A stretch of 64,000 nucleotides of DNA, from positions 124,001 through 188,000 of the forward strand of contig JABCPU010000030.1 of assembly GCA_016800925.1 (NCBI GenBank). The letters run 5' to 3'. Below are positions 60,401-64,000 of this stretch, in pieces. This DNA comes from Suillus spraguei (lineage: Eukaryota; Basidiomycota; Agaricomycetes; Boletales; Suillaceae). Positions within the stretch are counted from its first letter, which is position 1; every line of letters begins with the position of its first letter. The notes beneath the pieces were generated by a model. That model worked only from the letters and a program-made list of their open reading frames with translations, searched no databases and was not told the DNA's origin. The position numbers and the translations under genes are program-made.

Positions 60401-63078
60401 GAATTCACAACATAGTCTTTACCAAGTGTGCAGATCAAATAGTACCTCACATGGCACCAATCTTCCGAGCTACATTCACACTGAAAATCTACCCGAACGA
60501 ATGGAAGTGCTCATCAACGATAGTGTTAAGAAAACCCGGTAGGCCAGACTACAGTGTGCCAAAAGCATATAGACCAATAATGCTCCTGGATACCATGGCT
60601 AAGCTTCTATCCTCCTGCGTAGCAGATGATCTCACGTACATTGCAGAACAACACGGCCTATTACCAGCAACGCACTTCGGCGGACGGCCAGGCAGATCGA
60701 CAGTAGACTCACTCCACATGTTAATGAAATTCATAACAGACGCTTGGGCATCGAAAGACAATCACGTCTCACTACTATTCCTCGATGTAAAAGTGGCATT
60801 CCCAAGCGTAGTTACGAACAGACTCCTGCACATTCTGAAAAGAAAAGGGATACCAACGCAGTACGTTGAATGGTACAGAAGAAGACTTGAAAATAGAACC
60901 ACCCATCTCTTCTTTGACGACTACCAATCAAAACTCTTCAAGGTCCCAGACGGACTCGATCAAGGATGTCCATTGTCCCCAATAGCGTTCATTTTCTACA
61001 ACTCAGATGTACTGGAAGTCGCTAACCCCAACCCATGCAAAGGAGAACTGAGCCTGGGCTTCCTCAATGATGTCACGTTAGCAGCCAGAGCGAAATCATA
61101 TAAGGAATCGAACGAAAAGCTCAGACACATGATGGAGAAAAGGGGAGGAGCGTTAGAATGGAGTGAACGGCACCACGCTGAGTTCGAACTTGGGAAAACA
61201 GCACTAATATGTCTATCAAGGAAGCGCATACCGGACGAACAGAACCCATGCAAGACCACACCAGAACGCCGCCCAGCTATCACCATCCGCAATTGCACCA
61301 TTCAACCGTCGAAATCACACAAGTTCCTGGGCATGATCGTAGACGAGAACCTCAACTTCAAGGAACACGCGGCCTACGCACTTGCAAAAGGAACAAAGTA
61401 CGCACTAGCATGTATGAGGGTGATCCGACCGACAAAAGGAATGCATGGAAGGGCGATGAAATGGCTGTACGAAGGAGTTATACTGCCAAAAATGCTTTAC
61501 GCAGCGGACGTCTGGTGCTCAGGCCTCGTTGCAAAAGGGAGAGGGAAACAGAGAGGGGGCAGGGGACCGAAAGGCTTCGCCACACAGATGTTGAGAGTTC
61601 AGCGCATGGCCACGACCCTAATAACAGGAGGACTAAGATCAACTTCCAATGATATGTTAGACACGCACGCTAACGTCTTACCATTTCAACAGACACTCCA
61701 CAAAATCTGCCTGAGGGCGACACTCCGCATGGCAACACTCCCAGACACTCACCCACTAGCAAAGGACATCAGGTCAGCATACATGTTTGGCGCAAAAAGG
61801 GAATTCAAGGGGAGAAAACGACACCCATCTCCACTGCACAAACTGACGTACGAGTACCAGATAGACCCCGACACCACAGAGAAGATTAGGCCAGTCAGAC
61901 ACTATCCAAAGTGGACCCCAGACACCGAAACGCACATCGCAGACAAACCAGAGAGAGCAGCGGATGAAGACTTATCGGCGGAAGAAGACATAAGAGCATA
62001 CTCGGATGGATCTTCGATCGAAGGAGGAGTGGGGGCAGCAGCAGTGATCATGCGAGGCGAAGAAGTGATTAAGAGTCGGAGATTCTACCTGGGCAAGGAC
62101 ACGGAGCACATGGTGTATGAAGGAGAGCTTGTGGGAATGATTCTGGCAGTTCAGCTTCTAAAAGAAGAGGGAGGAGAAAGGGGGGGTACCATGTCACTGG
62201 GGGTAGACAATCAGGCAGCCATCCGCGCAACATCAGCCTTCCGTTCACAACCGGGACACTACCTGATGGACATGTTCCACGACGACCTACGCAGGGTCAT
62301 CCCAGCCAATGATGGAAGGAAACTCATCATCAGGTGGACGCCAGGGCATAAGGGCATCCCGGGCAATGAAGCAGTGGACGAGCAGGCGAAAGAGGCAGCA
62401 AGAGGGAAATCATCGGGAACGAACGAACTCCTGAAATCCTTGCTAACAAAACACGGCAAAACCAAGGAACTGCCACGTAGTAAGTCAGTGATCAAACAGA
62501 CATACCACCGCAGAATAAAGGACGAGGCGACGGAAATAGCAAACAACTCACCAAGGTTCACCGCCCTGCGCACCATAGACCAGTCAGCTCCTTCCAACAA
62601 ATTCGCCACAAAAACCGCATCGTTACCAAGGAAGCACAGCTCACTTCTCTTTCAGCTCAGAACGGGTCATATAGCACTCAACAAACACCTACACTGGATA
62701 TCGAAGAGCCAATCAGCCAAGTGCGAAAACTGCAACGCGCACGAGGAAACAGTACATCATTTCCTACTAGTATGCCCCACCTTCACCAGACAGAGAGACG
62801 CCATGCGTCTCGAAGTAGGCCCACACAAATACAATATCAAGCACTTGCTCAATGATACTCAAGGAATGAGAGCGACCCTGAAATACATCGCACGTACAAG
62901 ACGCTTTGAGCAGACTTTTGGAGATGTTACCCCCCCCCCCCCCCCAAGGAAAAAGAGGAAAGGAGAGAATAATAGAATGAAACCAAACCCAAACATAACC
63001 GCTTGCCTCCTCACAGGCATCACAGTTCCCGCCCACGCCGGAACCATTGTCAAGACGCTACCAAGACAAGATATATAG
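57499..63078 (+). CDS. LINE ORF2 polyprotein (endonuclease-RT-RNase H), broken
   Basis: ATG 57499 begins the endonuclease. Removing the Tc1 element and one TA restores NVYDIACIQEPY in frame. The rest of the endonuclease shows WMGDFNCHHPLW and VTDHFPI, but a block of tens of residues between TDHNTR and QVQRTAKGEQ is missing. A one-base frame change near 59700 leads into the long frame ending at 63078. Reverse transcriptase: KAPGLNGI, LFLDVKVAFPSVV and GLDQGCPLSP; the usual FVDD box is FLND (AAT at 61066-61068), so one catalytic Asp is Asn. RNase H: AYSDGSS, YEGEL, GVDNQAA and PGHKGIPGNEAVD keep the D-E-D-D set. A CX2C...H zinc-like motif (CENCNAHEETVHHFLLVC) is near the end. Non-functional. 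Confidence 0.9.
57619..57830 (+). repeat. Left terminal inverted repeat of the Tc1 element
   Basis: About 212 bp, matching the right end (59014-59225) inverted with scattered differences. The arm carries the CTCAAAAAACTGTCCGCATG motif at its outer end and the same motif in reverse (CATGTGGACAGTTTTTTGAG) at its inner end, consistent with outer and inner transposase-binding sites. Confidence 0.85.
57979..58985 (+). pseudogene. Tc1-type DD34E transposase, disabled
   Basis: ATG 57979 starts MKAISSAQRDNILSLSYAGL, a helix-turn-helix region that would bind the element's ends, followed by a second HTH (VQATHYINSTITTPVSSQTV). The catalytic motifs are WSDETKINR, QQDNDPKHTS and PDVNVIEHLWGTLKKKL; the second Asp and the Glu are 34 residues apart (DD34E). 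A TAG at 58726-58728 replaces an expected Trp (RE*FEEHN). A one-base loss in the C run near 58845 moves the end of the protein (GVWELWERVAVEWGKIT ... stop 58985) to another frame. Inactive as sequenced. Confidence 0.92.
59014..59225 (-). repeat. Right terminal inverted repeat of the Tc1 element
   Basis: Inverted partner of 57619-57830. The inner motif copy is at about 59015-59035 and the outer copy at about 59200-59225. Confidence 0.85.
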
Positions 63079-63154
63079 AGTAAATACCAAGGTACATACA
63101 TGTAGGAGATGTCCAACATAGGGCTTAGCCCCAACGGACAATAAACAAGGATTC

Positions 63155-63180
63155 AAAAAAAAAAAAAAAAGAAGTCTGCA
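63155..63180 (+). repeat. LINE poly(A) tail and right target-site duplication
   Basis: About 16 A residues (63155-63170) end the LINE. The next bases, GAAGTCTGCA (63171-63180), repeat 55423-55432. This marks the right edge of the insertion. Confidence 0.9.
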
Positions 63181-64000
63181 GTACTTTCAGCAGTAAAGTA
63201 GTGGTGCGTGAGAAGTTCAGTCAAAATAACAGTCAAAAGTCCAGCAGTATGCCAGCAGTAACAGAGAACGAGTGTGATCGATTAACAAGTGAAAAGGAAC
63301 TTTAAAGACTACGTCTACTACTGGGTGGATCCAGAGCTAGACAATAATCCTGACCTATAGTACGTGCAATGGTGTAAAATCAGGTACTGTATCGTGTGGG
63401 GTATGCAGTGCTTATATCCTAAATTGTATGTACTCGGAATACTCTAGGCGAGATCAGTAGCACTCGAGTGTAGTAACCGCCATATGTAAACATAGCGCGA
63501 GGTGCTGCGGCACAAGGCAACATGTAATAAGAGTTTCTGTGGAATCAGTGATAACAAACATAAAACAAATGACGCACCAAATGGAGCTATGCAGACGCAG
63601 CAAGGACATGGGAGGACATTGGTACGTGGAACGTGGTGCGGTAGTTGGTACAGTGTGCGGTAAGCGTGGGATGCTGCCGGTAATGCTAAAGGGGTAAGAT
63701 GGCCATGGACAAGTGGTAACTCCCATAGATGTGAGACAAGTGTCAAAAGATGGGGTTTTAAGCCCAGCGCCAAATATGTTCGTTACACTGAACCCCGGTA
63801 GTCCACAATTTCGGGGTTCGGCACTTGGGATTCAGCACTCAGGACTCAGACAAATGTCAGGCAATCAAAAGATTTGATTCACACATTTTTGGTAGATATC
63901 TTTTTCGTCTTGAATCTGTTATGGCCATGCAAAACTGGAGGCTACTCAGATGTTCCAGCTTTGCATGGGGTCATACTGGAGTGTCATAACTAAATCATGG
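63181..64000. other. Right flank of the LINE, nothing recognised
   Basis: Continues the pre-insertion sequence. Short AGCAGTA/CAGTAA motifs recur near 63188-63265, similar to the left flank near 55380-55420, so the LINE landed in a mildly repetitive region. No gene was recognised. Confidence 0.5.

Larger units (their letters stand above)
55433..63170 (+). mobile_element. Tad1-like non-LTR retrotransposon (LINE), interrupted by a Tc1 element
   Basis: 7.7 kb element: ORF1 (zinc knuckles), ORF2 (endonuclease, reverse transcriptase, RNase H, terminal Cys-His motif), a 3' poly(A) of about 16 A (63155-63170), and a matching 10-12 bp target-site duplication on both sides. Subtracting the Tc1 insertion leaves about 6.1 kb. 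The 5' end has almost no UTR before coding sequence, so it is probably 5'-truncated. It is inactive: frameshifts in ORF1 and ORF2, a deletion in the endonuclease, the Tc1 insertion, and an Asp to Asn change in the reverse-transcriptase active site. Codon use is A/C-rich on the + strand, unlike the neighbouring genes. Confidence 0.93.

Noticed and set aside
62936..62945. Run of Pro codons and poly-C near the ORF2 end as a possible programmed frameshift site
   Set aside because: The frame remains open through it to the stop at 63078, so no shift is required.

Overview
The window looks like a chromosomal piece of a basidiomycete fungus, most likely an Agaricomycete. Genes are densely split by short introns (mostly 45-60 nt, GT-AG, often with a CTAAC-like branch point). 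The families seen include a fused GATase-IGPS-PRAI tryptophan enzyme, a DUF6533-type membrane protein, a fungal Trk transporter, a Fic protein and flavocytochrome b2-like enzymes. Gene density is low, and four transposon classes are present (hAT, Ty3/gypsy chromovirus, Tad1-like LINE, Tc1/mariner). No rRNA, tRNA or CRISPR array was recognised. Species cannot be named from the sequence alone.

Layout. 1-3.3 kb: no convincing gene. 3.3-5.9 kb (+): trifunctional TRP1, frameshifted as assembled. 6.4-7.4 kb: hAT transposase remnant. 9.3-11.5 kb (-): Fic/DOC protein, many exons. 11.5-18 kb: gene-poor, two weak candidates. 18.0-22.8 kb (+): full-length eIF4G. 23.2-25.9 kb (+): a tandem duplicate of its 3' half and 3'UTR, with a further duplication inside it. 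27.0-30.9 kb (+): Trk potassium transporter in about 21 exons, several of them tiny. 32.3-33.0 kb (-): Ty3/gypsy integrase-chromodomain remnant. 35.5-37.2 kb (+): DUF6533-type multi-pass membrane protein. 38.6-39.9 kb (+): PP2A leucine carboxyl methyltransferase. 41.6-43.99 kb (-) and 48.4-50.6 kb (+): two flavocytochrome b2-like 2-hydroxyacid dehydrogenases. Between them, 44.4-45.7 kb (-): a PEP-mutase/isocitrate-lyase family enzyme of the oxaloacetate acetylhydrolase type. 51.6-52.9 kb (+): inositol-pentakisphosphate 2-kinase with a frameshift and a nonsense codon. 53.3-53.7 kb (+): remnant of the shikimate dehydrogenase end of AROM. 55.4-63.2 kb (+): a Tad1-like LINE with poly(A) and target-site duplication, interrupted by a 1.6 kb Tc1-like element in a TA site.

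The most interesting functional grouping is at 41.6-50.6 kb. Two flavocytochrome b2 homologues (a family that includes fungal glyoxylate dehydrogenase, glyoxylate to oxalate) flank an oxaloacetate acetylhydrolase-like enzyme (oxaloacetate to oxalate plus acetate). This suggests a linked oxalate module. Both dehydrogenases lack a mitochondrial presequence and end in the same KNKL tail, which resembles a peroxisomal signal.

Several genes splice perfectly (eIF4G, methyltransferase, both dehydrogenases, the PEP-mutase enzyme). TRP1, IPK1 and the Tc1 transposase carry one-base losses next to homopolymers, so some apparent pseudogenes may be draft-assembly errors. The nonsense codons in IPK1, AROM and the Tc1 transposase, and the changed active-site Asp of the LINE, are separate base substitutions.
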